Positions 1-11,789 of a stretch of 64,000 nt of DNA are shown one piece after another (within the stretch, counting starts at the first letter, position 1; each line of letters opens with the position of its first letter). The DNA is taken from NCBI RefSeq assembly GCF_040436345.1, contig NC_133221.1, positions 30,976,089 to 31,040,088 of the forward strand. The letters run 5' to 3'. Under the pieces are notes generated by a model. The model worked only from the letters and a program-made list of their open reading frames with translations. It made no database searches and was not told where the DNA came from. A program made the translations under genes and the position numbers. The stretch is from Pagrus major (lineage: Eukaryota; Chordata; Actinopteri; Spariformes; Sparidae).

Positions 1-354
1 TGGCCAGCCAAGTTGCCAACTGCTATGGCTGCGCTGTTCTACAGTTAAACATACATACAGTATATTGTAAAATATGCAGTAACATCAGTTTCAAATATAT
101 TCTTTATCTGAAGCAATGCTGTCATCCAGAAACCTTCATCACGTCACGTGGGAAGAGCTTGGCAAAATAACAATTTGACCATCATTTGTAAATCATACAG
201 ATTTAGACCAAAATTTGAATTTTCAGGTTTGAATACATAAGACACACTACTGTGAAGCAACAGAATGATATACAAAACCTCAAAAATACAAAAGATAATG
301 GACCTGCTCTTCGAATTGGCCACCTGTTGAGTTCAAACTCCAAACCAATATGGC

Positions 355-485
355 GCAGCATATTACCCGAGTAACTTCTAACTGCTGCTAACTATAGCTG
401 CCATTAACAAGTTAGCTCAGTTAGCTGTGCAGCGAGCAGTCTTTAGCTGACTATGCCTGGACTGTGACCTCAGAGTACTGTGGAA
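355..485 (+). repeat. dispersed repeat fragment related to 16259-16562
   Basis: It shares the string GTTAGCTCAGTTAGCTGTGC and its surroundings with the copy near 16340. It is a truncated member of a teleost-type short interspersed repeat. Apart from this block, bases 1-755 show nothing recognisable. Confidence 0.5.
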
Positions 486-759
486 GTGTAAGTATTTTAC
501 ACCACTAGCACATGAGAAGAAGGTCTTCAGGCCCGAGGCGGTGGGGTCCCTACAGTGACGGACATAATGTCGAAACTGCTATTTCTTCATGTTCTGTTGA
601 CGATTTAAGTTAATTTATTGAAAGTTTTAAACTAAAATTCTCACACGTCACCTTAAAATGAAAAAATCTTGAGTGTCATGAGAATGGGAAAAATTGTCAG
701 TGCATGAGGGATGACAGCCTTGTTTAGAATTATAATCCTGATGTTTTGTGCATCAAAAA

Positions 760-880
760 CAGGGTTTTTTCGACAAGACCTTGGGACATCAACAGCTGTG
801 TTTGTGGCAACCAAAGCAGATATGTTAGGCCAAAACAGGGTCTTTTCCTAACACTAATCAAGTTGATTTTGTGCCTAATG
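760..880 (-). repeat. dispersed repeat, AAAAGATCATG family, minus copy
   Basis: The minus strand reads like the block at 5965-6135 and 9055-9215: a lead-in around TTAGGCACAAAA, then a lysine-rich-looking GGAAAAGA stretch, then a GCCACAAA-type end. This copy is diverged. It is one of at least five copies in the window and has no coding potential. The family name is not known to me. Confidence 0.45.
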
Positions 881-1562
881 CCCGGTCCACCTATCCTGCG
901 TAGTGGAACATCTTGCTTTTCATTTTGGCACCCATCTGCCCCAATATGTCTGAGCAGCCACAAGCATCTCATACAAGGCTGCAGCGTCACATCATGGAGA
1001 GATTCGAGTATTCTGGTGCGCTTAGTAAAGTGTAAACTCCACAGGTATCCCATTCAATTTGTCACAATGTGGCCCCAGGCTTGACAAAGGAAAGCACACA
1101 TGAGCTATAATCTTAAGAAGGATTATTGTACATTATTGACAAATTAAAGGCAACAAAAGGAAAACCCAACTGATTCTACCCACCAGGCTACTGCAGGGAG
1201 AGACGTCCTGCCACCAGAGGGTTATCACAAAATCACACAGGAAGAGATAAAGGATTTTGATACTTAAATACTAACATATATGCTGTGTACATTTTTGTCT
1301 TTAATAAACTAGTTGAAATTGACTGCAAAATAAAGGTTTTAAAAATGGGGAGTGGGAAAAGAGACGAGGAGAGAGTGATGTTGAGAACAGAGGGTGATTG
1401 AATCCAGCCGCATGTGTGTGAGTCAGTGTGGGTGTGACTAAAGTGCTTGCTGCCATATGCACCACTATCTCCCCTCCACGTCCAGGTAGCTGGAGGTGGC
1501 AGCTCCTCCGCCCCCGGGCCAGAGTGCCGGGCCGTCTGATCAGCTTCCAGACTCCCACTCAC

Positions 1563-1619
1563 CCTCCAGGAGCGACAAGTCAGCCTCGCCACCAAGCCCG
1601 ATTTAGCTGCAGCTAACAT
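1563..1619 (-). CDS. candidate first coding exon, possibly mitochondrial presequence
   Basis: On the minus strand an ATG at 1617-1619 opens 19 codons, MLAAAKSGLVARLTCRSWR, that end exactly at a strong donor (AGG|GTGAGT). The surroundings (1440-1620) are richer in G+C and CpG than the neighbouring DNA, as expected at a first exon. The peptide has basic but no acidic residues and looks like a mitochondrial targeting sequence. No matching second exon was found between here and base 1, so the rest of such a gene would lie outside the window. It could equally be a chance reading frame in a GC-rich patch. Confidence 0.22.
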
Positions 1620-1920
1620 GGTAGGAGAGAGCTAAAGGTCCTCTGGAACTTTCAAAGGCTCTTTCCATCAAAGGCTGGATGACAACGTGAAAGCCATTAA
1701 GTGAAGGCAGTGAGAGCGAGCATGTGTAGTGGGAGACGACGAGTGATATATATGGGTGGTAGAGAGGGAGACGGAAATGTGGAGGACAAGAGATTGTGGA
1801 GAAAAGTGAGGGAGAGAGAGAATGACAATAGCAGAAGTTCAACTGATACCAGATTTTAAAAAGGCAGACAAGCAGGGCTGAAGATGTAATCTAGGCTAGA
1901 GGGAACAACTACATTAAAGT

Positions 1921-2420
1921 AAAGTTCACCCAAAAATGAAAATCCAGTCATTATCTACTCACCCTCATGCTGATGAAAAGTCGGGTGAAGTTACGTATTG
2001 CACAGAACATTTCTGGAGCTTTACGACATCAACAGTGTTGCAGCATTCTCCGAAACAAGTGAAGTAGCTGGGGACTTATTTTAAAACCTTCAAAAAACAA
2101 CTGAAATAAAGCATGTAATGGCGCCATACAGCTTGTCTGGTGTAATCCAGATCCCATATTGATTTGAAAAAATGTTATTTACACGCTTTGTTAAAGCTAA
2201 AATCTTCACTGTAGCTGCTAAGCTAAAAGTATTAGCAAGCACCCCGTCTGAGGCAGGTACAAGAGTTTTTTTTTAAGTCCCTTTCCACTTCAATTGGAGA
2301 ATCCTGCAACATTGTTTTGCAGTGAAGCTCCAGAAATGTTATGTGGACTTCACCCGACTGTTCATTGACATGGGGGTGAGTAAATAATGACTGAATTTTC
2401 ATTTTGGGTGACTTTTCTTT
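1921..2420. repeat. fold-back MITE, family 1, nearly full copy
   Basis: The ends are inverted: AAAGTTCACCCAAAAATG at the left and a CATTTTGGGTGACTTT-type end at the right. The arms run inward through ATTATCTACTCACCC / GGGTGAGTAAATAATGACTG and through CATTTCTGGAGC / GCTCCAGAAATG. The centre carries AATCTTCACTGTAGCTGCTAAG, which recurs in every copy of the family. It is non-coding. This copy keeps both termini and serves as the reference for the six other copies in the window. Confidence 0.8.
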
Positions 2421-3430
2421 AGATTTTCTCAAGAGCCATGCTTGATGGGGACACCAACTGTAGTGCTGTTAGAGAAGAGATGTCTTACATCACTGGCAGC
2501 TATGCTAGCTCCAGCAGTTAGAGGTTATGCTGCCCCCTATAGTTTTGGATCTAACTTCGCATTATGGCCACTTCTTACAAATCACACCTTTTAAAGAGCC
2601 TCTGCAAAATAAACAAATTATTCTGACATTACATTTGCTTTGTAACCTAACATTCACCTTAATTTATCATTCATCCTCACAAATGGCTTATAATATAGTT
2701 GAAGTGTTTACTTGCTATTGGCAAAGCAATATATCCATCCAACCATATCTACATAAACTGTGCTTAACAGCCACATTTCTGTCTGGATTCTGTTTAAATG
2801 CTTTTCTCTTTCTTGACAAGAGAGGCACAGACAATACCATTTTAGCCTGAGTACATCCTGCTCTGTGAGATGTGTTCTGAACAGAATGGGGCCAAAAAAA
2901 GGATTAAAGTCAGGCAGCTATACAGCAGCCATGTCTGAAAAGCTAAAAGAAGATGGCATTACAGACATACTGGCATGAGTGGTGTTTCGTAAAAGGATAT
3001 TGTCGCTGCCTTTTAGTGGAAAACAAATATGACTAGAGCTTAGGACCTCACAGGATGGCAGAGAGTCAAACCGGGGTCTATTCTCTCCCGACATGTACAT
3101 TTGTTCACCACCTCTCATGGATTTAGAAGCATTGATTTAGAGTGTGGGCTAGGAGGAATGCACCAATCCGGTGATTTTTTAAATCCATAATGAACGCACT
3201 GAAGGGATTTTGTCAGGTATGCAGTTCAGATGGTTGTCATTTTGGCGTGTAAATCCAAAGCTGGCAGGGAATGGTAGCACCTACAGGGGCATCTGGATTT
3301 CAGTTTCTTTGATGTCCTTGGCTATCTTGAGCAGGCTGGCAGACCATCTTGGAGAGAAATCAAGAATGATGCCATCTGATATCTTAAAGACCCTGCTGCT
3401 TTCACCTTGAAAAAAACAAAACCAATTCAA
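2421..3430. other. intergenic stretch, nothing recognised
   Basis: The stretch has no exon-like open frame with splice borders and no repeat that I can name. A short block near 2525-2595 (TTATGCTGCCCCC and flanks) reappears inverted near 37890-37980, so it is itself part of a dispersed repeat. Confidence 0.5.
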
Positions 3431-3433
3431 TTA

Positions 3434-3722
3434 AAGGTACAGTGTGCAGGATTTAGTCATCTACGTAGCAGTTAGATTGCAGATTCCAAACAACTGAAAC
3501 CCTCCCCTACGGTGGCAGCGTAGAGAGCTAAGCTATGGCCTTCTTTAGAGCCAGTGTTTAGTTTGTCCATTTTGGGCTACTGTAGAAACATGGCCAACTT
3601 CATGGAAGAGGACCTGCTCCCATTGTAGATTCAGAGGGCTCATTCTAAAGGTAATGAAAACAATGGTTCTTAGTTCCAGGTGATTATACTGAATATTATA
3701 TATTCCATTTTTACACCCCCAT
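3434..3722 (+). repeat. teleost short interspersed repeat (AAAGGTACAGTGTGCAGGAT type)
   Basis: It starts AAAGGTACAGTGTGCAGGAT and contains CCAGTGTTTAGTTTGTCCAT, CTGTAGAAACATGG and GGAAGAGGACCTGCTCCC, ending in GTTCTTAGTTCCAGGTGATT and ATTATATATTCCATTTT. I know this string set as a very common repeat of percomorph genomes. It is non-coding. The assignment rests on recognition rather than on a second copy in this window. Confidence 0.6.
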
Positions 3723-5290
3723 GTTCTGTGTCTAAATGGTATTATTTTGGCGGCAGCTGTCTAAAAGTCAACTGGATCTTTCTGTTTTCCTCAGAGTTGC
3801 AACCACAAATAACACAGTTCATAAGTTTTGTGATTAAAATCAAAGCTTATCACAAGCAATAACTCCGTTTCCCTGGCAACACCTGGTTTGACTAATGGTT
3901 GGAACAACCATGATCAGCAATGGGTGATAAATTAGTCTGCTCAACTCATACAATGCTTTGACTTAGCTATTAGCCAGAAAGCTAACAATATGCTAGCAAA
4001 ATTCAAAGTCAATTGCATTGCGTACAGTCGACAAACCGTACATATAATCTGATGGTATTAACAGCCAGACTAGCTAGCCATGTCATTGTCCACAAATCAA
4101 TATCAAGATTTCCACAAACCTTGTGTACTGTCAGTCACAGCATGAAGTATAGCAGGCTGAATAGTGAATGGGATGTGAGTGAGTGAGTACCATCCTGTGG
4201 TGTTCGGAGGATGAAGCAATGAAGGACTAAAGTCAATGTAGTAAATAAAATATTTAGATTGTTTTTTTGTTTAATTTATTTCTAACGTTAAGGTGTCTGC
4301 AGCTAGTTGATGCCAATGCCACTCATTTTAGATACAGGCTTTAGTGAATTTGTTGAACAGACAGTTTCACTAGAATGACTTGAGTTCTTCCGATGGTGTC
4401 AGTTTATCAGGAGTTACAGTGATTGACACCCTGCTGCCAATCAGAATGGAGTAATCACCCAGACCATGGTATAATAATAAGCAATTCCAGTTCATTCAGA
4501 ATAACGCCACAGCTGATTCTCTTAAAAATATAAAACCTCAGTTGACAATTTCATTCCAATTGTTCATCTTAATAAAGGAAGTACTTGGGTGTCTTGTAGG
4601 AGTTTTACAATGGTACAATTAACATTTTCCAAGAGAAATTGTGGCAGCTATTGCAAATTTAAATTTCTATTCAGAAACTAACCCGAACTTTTCACAGAAA
4701 CAAATAAATCCCTGCTTATCATGAGCAAAAGTTACCAGGTTGTTGTGTGCCTCTTCATTTGTTTCCATTTCACTCTGCCAATGAACTTCTCTTTTTTCCG
4801 TCACCTGTTGTCTTCTCTTCCACTGTCTACAGTTGTGCTTGAGCACAAAATTAAGAATCCTGGACGACCTCCAAGATGTCACCTCCCTCCACCATTTTGA
4901 TGCACCACCTGTCATATACAAACAGATTTCAATGCCTAATCAAGACCATTCACTGTCTCCCCTATGCCTCGTGCTGAAAACCACCATTTCAAAACCCCAT
5001 TTTCTATACCCACTGTGAATTTTCATAGAATTACACACACTCATTAACAGCCCTTGAGTGCAAGCTGGAAACTGAGCGGATCATGTCAAAGTGTTTCGAG
5101 CAGACGAGACAGCTCTTTCTTGCTCATGCTTGCTGGTATTCAGTCTGGGTGCCCTCAAGGTTAGCAGATTAGCATACAACATCAGATGTGGGTATTCAGA
5201 GGCATCCAGGTGGCTGCTCAGGTCCCAGCTCATGCATACATTGTACAAGTGCTATTAGCATGCATGCCAGTTACCTGTCTGACAAATGGG
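3723..5290. other. intergenic stretch, nothing recognised
   Basis: AT-rich non-coding DNA. No exon with splice borders and no tRNA-like cloverleaf were seen. Confidence 0.45.
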
Positions 5291-5345
5291 TCGTGTCATG
5301 TCATGTCATGTCATGTCATGTCATGTCATGTCATGTCATGTCATG
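5291..5345 (+). repeat. pentanucleotide microsatellite (TCATG)11
   Basis: Eleven tandem TCATG units occur here; the first is TCGTG and the other ten are perfect. The unit is 5 nt, so the repeat reads open in several frames (SCHVM repeats) without being a gene. Confidence 0.98.
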
Positions 5346-5964
5346 TCTGCTGTATGAAGTTATTGCATGATGATACATTGTGTAGCTGTCGATGAGAATC
5401 ACAGTCTGTGTAGTGTTACCCTGTGTCCTCAAAAACATTTTTAAAGACTTTCCAGAGCAGTTGTGAACATGATGAAGCCGAAAGGAAAACTTCAAAGTTG
5501 TGGTTTTCCATCACACAGTCAACTCGTCAATCATTCTTCACACTTTAATGTGGAATGAAGTGATTTTATTTGACTTTACACGTCCTCAGATCAAAGCTGC
5601 TTTGTGCTGAAAATCAGTGTGATGGTGGGTGGCCAACTGCTCTCTTCACAGGATTTGGTAACATTGAGTTTTTAAGGGCCTTTCAACAGTTTGGCAAACA
5701 AATATGACCCTGAATTAAACTGTATGACTTTTGTCATTAAATAGTCGTTAGGTCACTTTACTGAAGTAACACATGATGATGACTTGTTTTAGTTATGAAA
5801 CGACCCTAAGAAGAGAAAAATTCAATTATAATTTTTTTTCAGTAACGAAAAAAGTCCAATTGTCACATGTCAACCCAATCACCAGAATATACGGTGATAG
5901 TGTACGTTGAAATCTGACATTTCTTTAGGTTTAATTTTTAATTTGAACAATGCTGTGCTTATTG

Positions 5965-6135
5965 TCTGGTTAGGTTTAGGCACAAAAAACACGTGGTTAG
6001 GGAAAGGAAAAGATCATATTCATAAAGATCATATTTTGGCCTGGCCACGACTGCTTTGGTCAGCACAAACACTGCTGGAGATGTCCCTTGAAAATGTGTC
6101 ACGCTTACAAATGTTGAAATGCAGACTCATCACCA
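5965..6135 (+). repeat. dispersed repeat, AAAAGATCATG family
   Basis: It has GGTTTAGGCACAAAAAACAC, then GGTTAGGGAAAGGAAAAGATCAT and a tail naming gccacgactgctt. It matches 9055-9215 and 12735-12900 in the same orientation and 760-880 and 18700-18870 in reverse. Confidence 0.6.
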
Positions 6136-6423
6136 AACTGACCAACCATCCCGTCCATCTACTGATATGTAACTCAGGTCATAAACATGTAGAGTGACTG
6201 TCGTATGATATGTATTGTACAAATGCCAATATAGTACGTATGACATGTACAAAGGTGGACGAATCAGTGGATTGCAGAAACCTTGGTAACATTTTACTCT
6301 GGAGGCTGGGCTGCACATGTCATCATCTGACCAGTGATGTCATCATTCAAACGCTGGGTGTTTACATGGTGTCCAGCAAAGGATGTGGGCTTTGTAAATA
6401 ATTGGCAGATTTTCAGGGGAAGA

Positions 6424-7090
6424 CCTGGGCCCTGATGTATAAAACTCTGTGTATGTTCAGGTGTAGAAAACAGGAAACATCCCTTCACAGTCTCTTATTC
6501 AGATTTATAAAACCTCACGTACGTCTGTTCCTGAGTCTTTTCCTCAAACATATCAATCATCCTGAAATTTTACACACGAGCACAAGCCGTCTTACCATCC
6601 CCACAATCTACTATAAATGGCTTTAAACACCCCTCCAATTACCTGGTTTGCATATAAAGGGACAGAATTTAGTTTAGTTTTAAGGAGAAATGCCGGAAGC
6701 GAAGAAGCAGTTGAAGAAGAAGCAGCGTAATTTTACAGACTGTGAACTTGAAGTTGTAATTGATTAAATTGACAGACGAAAAAGAGTATTTGTGGAGGCT
6801 TAAGTTCTGGCTTTAGCAACAAAATGAAGCAATTGGAATGCCAGAAAGTGACAGAAAACTTTGGAGGAAAAAGTGAAGAAGCGCATCTCTGCGCACAGTG
6901 AATGTGTGCGAGCTCCTGGAGAGGAGAGGGGATCTCCGCTCTATCTCCGCTTAATGAGCGCTCATCATCACGGGCCAATTTAGGAGACAGGGAGTTTTCA
7001 GGGACAATCAGTACAGTCCCTAAAAAAAAATTACGCTGGCCTAGTTCATTCACTCAAAACACTTTATGGGAACGCACCAGATTCGCATTT
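6424..7090 (+). mobile_element. decayed PIF/Harbinger-type element with Myb/SANT-like ORF remnant
   Basis: The block opens with GGGCCCTGATGTATAAAACT, typical of Harbinger-type termini in fish. From an ATG at 6690 the plus strand encodes a lysine-rich start and QRNFTDCELEVVID, the opening of the Myb/SANT-like DNA-binding proteins that accompany Harbinger transposases. Stop codons follow (the first right after VID, a second after RVFVEA), but readable family-like sequence continues to about 6905 (KKRISAHSECV). This is therefore a dead copy. The right terminus was not located, so the end is approximate. No transposase ORF is present. Confidence 0.5.
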
Positions 7091-9050
7091 TGATTTTTTG
7101 CGAACTTTCAAAAGTTTGCTTATAATTTGCTTGACATTTTATGGAAATATCAACTGAAATAATAACGTTCATGGTATTACTACATCTTGAGGACCTGTCT
7201 GGTCAGAATCTACAGCAAACCAAACCAAAATCAATTCCAGGGGCCAGGTATTATTCTATCACTGAAAAGTGCACCACATGTTTGTCTCTGGACCCAGTGT
7301 CCTGGGACAAACATGTTTTCGTCTTTGTATAGGTCAAGTGCTCAATTAGAGCAATCATATTCTCAAGGTCATGAGATGTTGCTGGCTACAATGCAGCTGC
7401 AGTCATGAGACAGGATAAGTCATGCAGCAGGGTCAGTATCTCAGTATGGCACATGTTCATGTGTCACTGCTTTAGAATGAAAACTGTCATTAATCACAAA
7501 CTTGGACAAATATCCAGAATATAATGAAAGGTCAGTCTGGCAAAGAGATCAGTCTCACCCTACAGCCTACACATCCTTGATAACAGTACATCCATTTTGT
7601 GAGGTAGAAGCTTGAGAGCAGCATAACAAGGAGCAGCAGACATTAGGACTCATAATAAGTAATGATTATCAGCCCAGAGGAGGGGGAGGAGACTGTAAAA
7701 CAAGGGGGACAAAAGAATTGAGAGAGAAGATCAATAACCTGGGCAGGGGAGAGGATGGGAGGAGGGGAGGGGGCTCCTCGCTGACACCAGTCATTACCAA
7801 CAGAAGTTACGGCTGCCGGAAGCCTAATCTGGGCAATTTACACCCCTGTCAGGTCTGTGCAGGTTCCAACGAACGAGGCAGAGCAGAACCACCTACCTGA
7901 CACCATCTCTGTGCACATGTGGCCAGATCAGCACAGTGTAGTGCTTACACATCCATGCACACAGGAGATATACACTGCATTAACATTCTGCTGGCAAGCA
8001 CACGCTCAGTCATCTAAACTCTGTGAAACTGTATTGCACATATGGGCATACAGGTAATGCATATGCATATCCACAATACACACAGAACCCATACTCATGA
8101 TAGTACATATGCTCAGCAGGGAATGAACACTACTTTGAAATGGATAAACTCATCCATGTGTGGTTGGGGCCTATACATGCATTAGGCTAACCTTGGACAA
8201 TTTGCTATCTATTGCTAAACCAATCACCATAATAAATGCTGGCAAAGTACTTTTCTGCAAAACACAGACATGTCAAAACTTTATTTTTATTTTATTTTAT
8301 TTCTTTAGGTTCAACTTTCACTTTTATGTTGTGACAACAACAGCCATTTTTGCCCTGTCCCTCACCGAAAAAATCTGTCTGGAGCCGCAAAACATATTTG
8401 TGTCTTATAATGAAGGTAACGCAGCCTAGAAAGTCTAAATTAGCCTATCAAGATTAGCCTAAATGAGCATTCATTTATAATTCCACATGATGTGGCAACT
8501 CTGCAGTTGGCTATTATATTTACAGTATAAGGTACTTGAACTTTGCATTTCCATTTCAATGATGCCATGTTTTGGTGCATTTATGAAATAAAAGAACTAA
8601 CCTACAATAAATAGAAATAGAGTAGCAATACAGAGCTATACATGCAGACCTACTTAAGTCCTCCCTGTGTGTGTGAAAATGTACAAAATAAAAGGTAGCC
8701 TCATCTGATAATAAATAAGACACATAGCAGCTGCCTAGATTTAAAAACACAGGACAGTTAAAATTTTATTTTAGTCCATTTCAGTTAATCCTTTTTTTTT
8801 ATCCTCAGCCATATACAGTGATCAACCCTCGGGCTTGAGCATAAAATACAATCATATTAACTCAGGATCATACAATTCTGTGTGTATACTGCCCATTTTT
8901 ACTGTCAGAAAATGTAAGACTCACTGTAGGCCTAAAACAGTGATGATGATATATATAAAAAAAATTACTGATTTCCATGTAAAATGTCAAAGGCACAGGG
9001 AGCCACAGCAGAGGGGCAAAAGAGCCGCTCCAGAGCCGCAGGTTGCAGAC
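7091..9050. other. intergenic stretch with one repeat-poor block
   Basis: No gene was seen. The block 7640-7900 is purine-rich and repeat-poor (AATAAGTAATGATTATCAGC, then a GGGAGGAG tract, then CAGTCATTACCAACAG). It could be a conserved non-coding element, but this cannot be shown from one sequence. 8280-8320 is a TTTTATTTTATTTT tract. Confidence 0.3.
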
Positions 9051-9054
9051 CCCT

Positions 9055-9215
9055 GGTCCTGGCACAAAAACCACTTGGTTAGGGTTAGGAAAAGATCATG
9101 TCTCTGCCTAAAATACCGGTTTTGGTTGCCACGAAACACAGCAGGAGATGTCCCGACTTCATGTCAAAACTATCTGGTTTTTGTCGCCACAAATGTCTAG
9201 AAATTGTTTTTTTCT
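9055..9215 (+). repeat. dispersed repeat, AAAAGATCATG family
   Basis: The best-preserved copy: CTGGCACAAAAACCACTTGG, TTAGGGTTAGGAAAAGATCA and TGTCTCTGCCTAAAATACCG, with a GCCACAAA end. It gives an open frame of about 100 codons that is not a gene. Confidence 0.6.
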
Positions 9216-9641
9216 TTATAATTAGCTACTTTTTTGCCGTTATGGCCCTTTCCACTGAAGCACAAATTGTCAACGATAGAGATACACTCATCACACACTG
9301 CCAGTGGCATCTCCTGACCAGCAAGCCAGACCAGCAGGACAAAACATCACCCAAAGTGATGCGATTGCTCCGGGAAGAGAGGAAAAAGAACCGGGATCAG
9401 AGCTAAGCTGACCCGACTGGAAACCTGAAGCTGTGCATCAAATGAATGATAGAGCTACAAAGTTTTGAACTTCCTACAAATTATTTGTTTAGGAATTCTG
9501 GAGGAATATAATTTTATTTTTCTATTAAGGGTGGGCTGAGGGCTTTACTACGTGGATGATGGTGGTGGGCATCTTACAAGAACACTTTCAGTCTTTCAGT
9601 CGTGGTCAAACGTTAAGATCCACTTGTAAAGAACATGTATA

Positions 9642-10302
9642 TCATGGCAGTCTTCAGTTCCAATGACTTCTACAGCTCTCATGTTTCTGTGATGAATGAG
9701 TGGAACACAAACTACTTTGTCACAAAAACATTCATGAAGTTTGGTTCAGTAATGAATTTATTATAGTTTTCTGAAAATGTGACCAAATCTGCTGGATCAA
9801 AAATATATATACAGTAATTCTAATATTTGGTTAAATGTCTCTCGGCCATTTTCACCTCAGTTTCACCTCCAGCAGCTTCTAATTCATTGCAGACTTCCTT
9901 TTTGGTGGATTTTGGTTGACTCTTGACCATCCTGACCAGTTTTTCTCTCAGCAGCAGGTGATAGTTTGTGTTTTCTTCCTGATGGTGGCAGTGACACAAC
10001 TGTGCCATGCACTTTATACTTTATGCAGTTGATCTTGGGTCCTTCTTGGGACCCACTTGTGGCAGAGTCTAGTGGGTGTATCAACAAGCCCTATTAAAAT
10101 GGGCCCAGAAAAGTACCAGCTGTTATCAATCAGAATCACTTTCTATGTCACCAACCTTGGTCTTTCAATTTACTGTTTGTATATATTTGAGCCAGCAGAT
10201 TTGGTCACATTTTCAGAAGACCCATAATAAATTCATATTAGAACCAAACTTCAACTTTTTTACAAGAGTTGTAGAATCATCAGAAGTCAAGACTGCCATT
10301 AT
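9642..10302 (-). mobile_element. internally deleted Tc1-like transposon
   Basis: Two inverted arms of roughly 130-160 bp face each other. The left arm holds ATGGCAGTCTT..., TTTGGTTCAGTAATGAATTT and ATGTGACCAAATCTGCTGG. The right arm holds the reverse complement of these, ending AGACTGCCAT. Between them, on the minus strand, lie fragments of a Tc1 transposase: GTVVSLPPSGRKHKLSPA at the N-terminal side joined directly to the last codons (KMAERHLTKY). The catalytic core is missing. The same family supplies the longer copy at 58950-60225. TA dinucleotides border the ends, as expected for Tc1 insertions. It is non-autonomous. Confidence 0.8.
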
Positions 10303-10318
10303 ATACACTTTTTTTTTA

Positions 10319-10545
10319 TATAAAGAAACTATTTTCTGATGGCTCCCCAACTATATGTGGTACTATATGTGGGAATTGTCAAAAATCTCTTGTCCAGCTG
10401 GGTTGAGATCTGGTGACTGTGAAGGCTGTATCACATGTGATTCACGTTGTTTCATTACACATCAAACCACTCGTGCATGTTTGGAGGAATCTGCATTCAT
10501 GTTTCCTTCTCATCTATTTGGATTCTTCACCTGTCTTTAGTTACT
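10319..10545 (-). mobile_element. fragment of a second Tc1-like family
   Basis: The plus strand carries CAGCTGGGTTGAGATCTGGT, GACTGTGAAGGC and CATCAAACCACTCGTGC, which I recognise as antisense coding sequence of another fish Tc1-like transposase. A large internal part is missing and no terminal repeats are evident. It lies directly beside the element at 9642-10302. Confidence 0.5.
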
Positions 10546-10659
10546 CTGAAGCTGTGATTAGGGTGGATCATATGATAGATAGAAGAAAGTAAAGTATCGT
10601 CTCCCTCAGTCTAACCTTATTCCATCACCACCAATTCCTCCACAACCTGCCAAGCATAT

Positions 10660-11420
10660 GTCACATAAGTGTACACCCAGAGCCCTGCTGCGTCCTCCTC
10701 CTGTTTAACCCCCTGCTCCACTGGCCTCAAGGGTCTTCACCTGTCAGCGCTGAATTCTATAGGAACCTATAAGTGTCCTTGGATGTGGATGTCAATGCAT
10801 AGTAGGCCTGCCAAATGCATCCAGGCATTCTGATGTCTGTCTCCAGCCGCTCCCACCTCCTACTCCTCAACCTCCTCCCCCTCCCTCTGCTGCCACTATT
10901 CACACTTTCATCCCTCCCTGAGGGCCATCAATAATGCAAAGTGGAGCTCCTCAAGCAGTGTATGCACACACACAAAGCATATGAAGACACACAAACAGGC
11001 CCAAACACACAGTCTTGAAAATACATACACACATGGAAGGTTCGGTTCGCTTTGCGTCCCCTGTGTGATTTATAGACGGGCACTGCAAGGGGCTTCTCAA
11101 GTGGAGGCCATTATCATGCAGCCAGGCACATCTGCAGACATCAATAAGTAAGGCAGGGGGTCTAGGGGGTCCCAGGGTCACCCCCATGGGGTGCCCCTGG
11201 TGTCAGCAGGATCCCCCTCAGACTGTCACAGCCTTCCACAAGGGACTCTGACAACAAACAGTGCCTCCTCATCGTTGTTCCACTGCGGCTGTCAGTCAGT
11301 CTTTTGGCGGTTGAAGAAAAGAGCAAGGGGCCTCTCTAGGACATGTGTATTAACAGGAGAGAGGCCAAAGAGCATGGAGCGACATGTGCACGGAGCCCAC
11401 TTCCTAGAGTAGAGCTTTGG
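10660..11420. other. repeat-poor block, candidate regulatory element
   Basis: The block has higher G+C than its flanks and none of the repeat families seen elsewhere. Segments such as CCATCAATAATGCAAAG (10924-10940) and GGCCATTATCATGCAGCC (11105-11122) look like homeodomain/POU-type site clusters. No splice-bordered open frame was seen. A conserved non-coding element is one possibility, but this cannot be tested here. Confidence 0.22.
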
Positions 11421-11789
11421 TGTTTTCCTGCCACATTTTTCACAAGCTTAAAATTCTGAACTCACCAAAAATAAAAACTTAAAGCAAATGTTTCATGGAT
11501 CTTCAAGTTGTGAAATGTGCAAAACAGATGAAGAAAAGTTTGTCATGGTTAGTAGAAGAGCTTGCTCTGAACTGCAAGACATAATTTGATAAAACAATCT
11601 CAAGTCAAGTTGAATGTCACATGGTCCTCATCAACAGATGATCTGCAAGCTCAACTTTTCAGCCAGCTTGGTCAAGACATCCTCGAGTTGCTGCAAACAA
11701 TAGAGAGTTTGAGTATTTCTACAGTTCCATGATGAGCAAACACCATCTGTGTTGTGATACATTTAAAAACTAAAGTTTAAGCGTGTAAG

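Noticed and set aside
5186..5395. Open frames with SCHVM repeats
   Set aside because: They are a translation of the (TCATG)n microsatellite.
9098..9406. 102-codon plus-strand frame
   Set aside because: Its first third is the AAAAGATCATG dispersed repeat; the rest resembles no protein I know and has no splice support.
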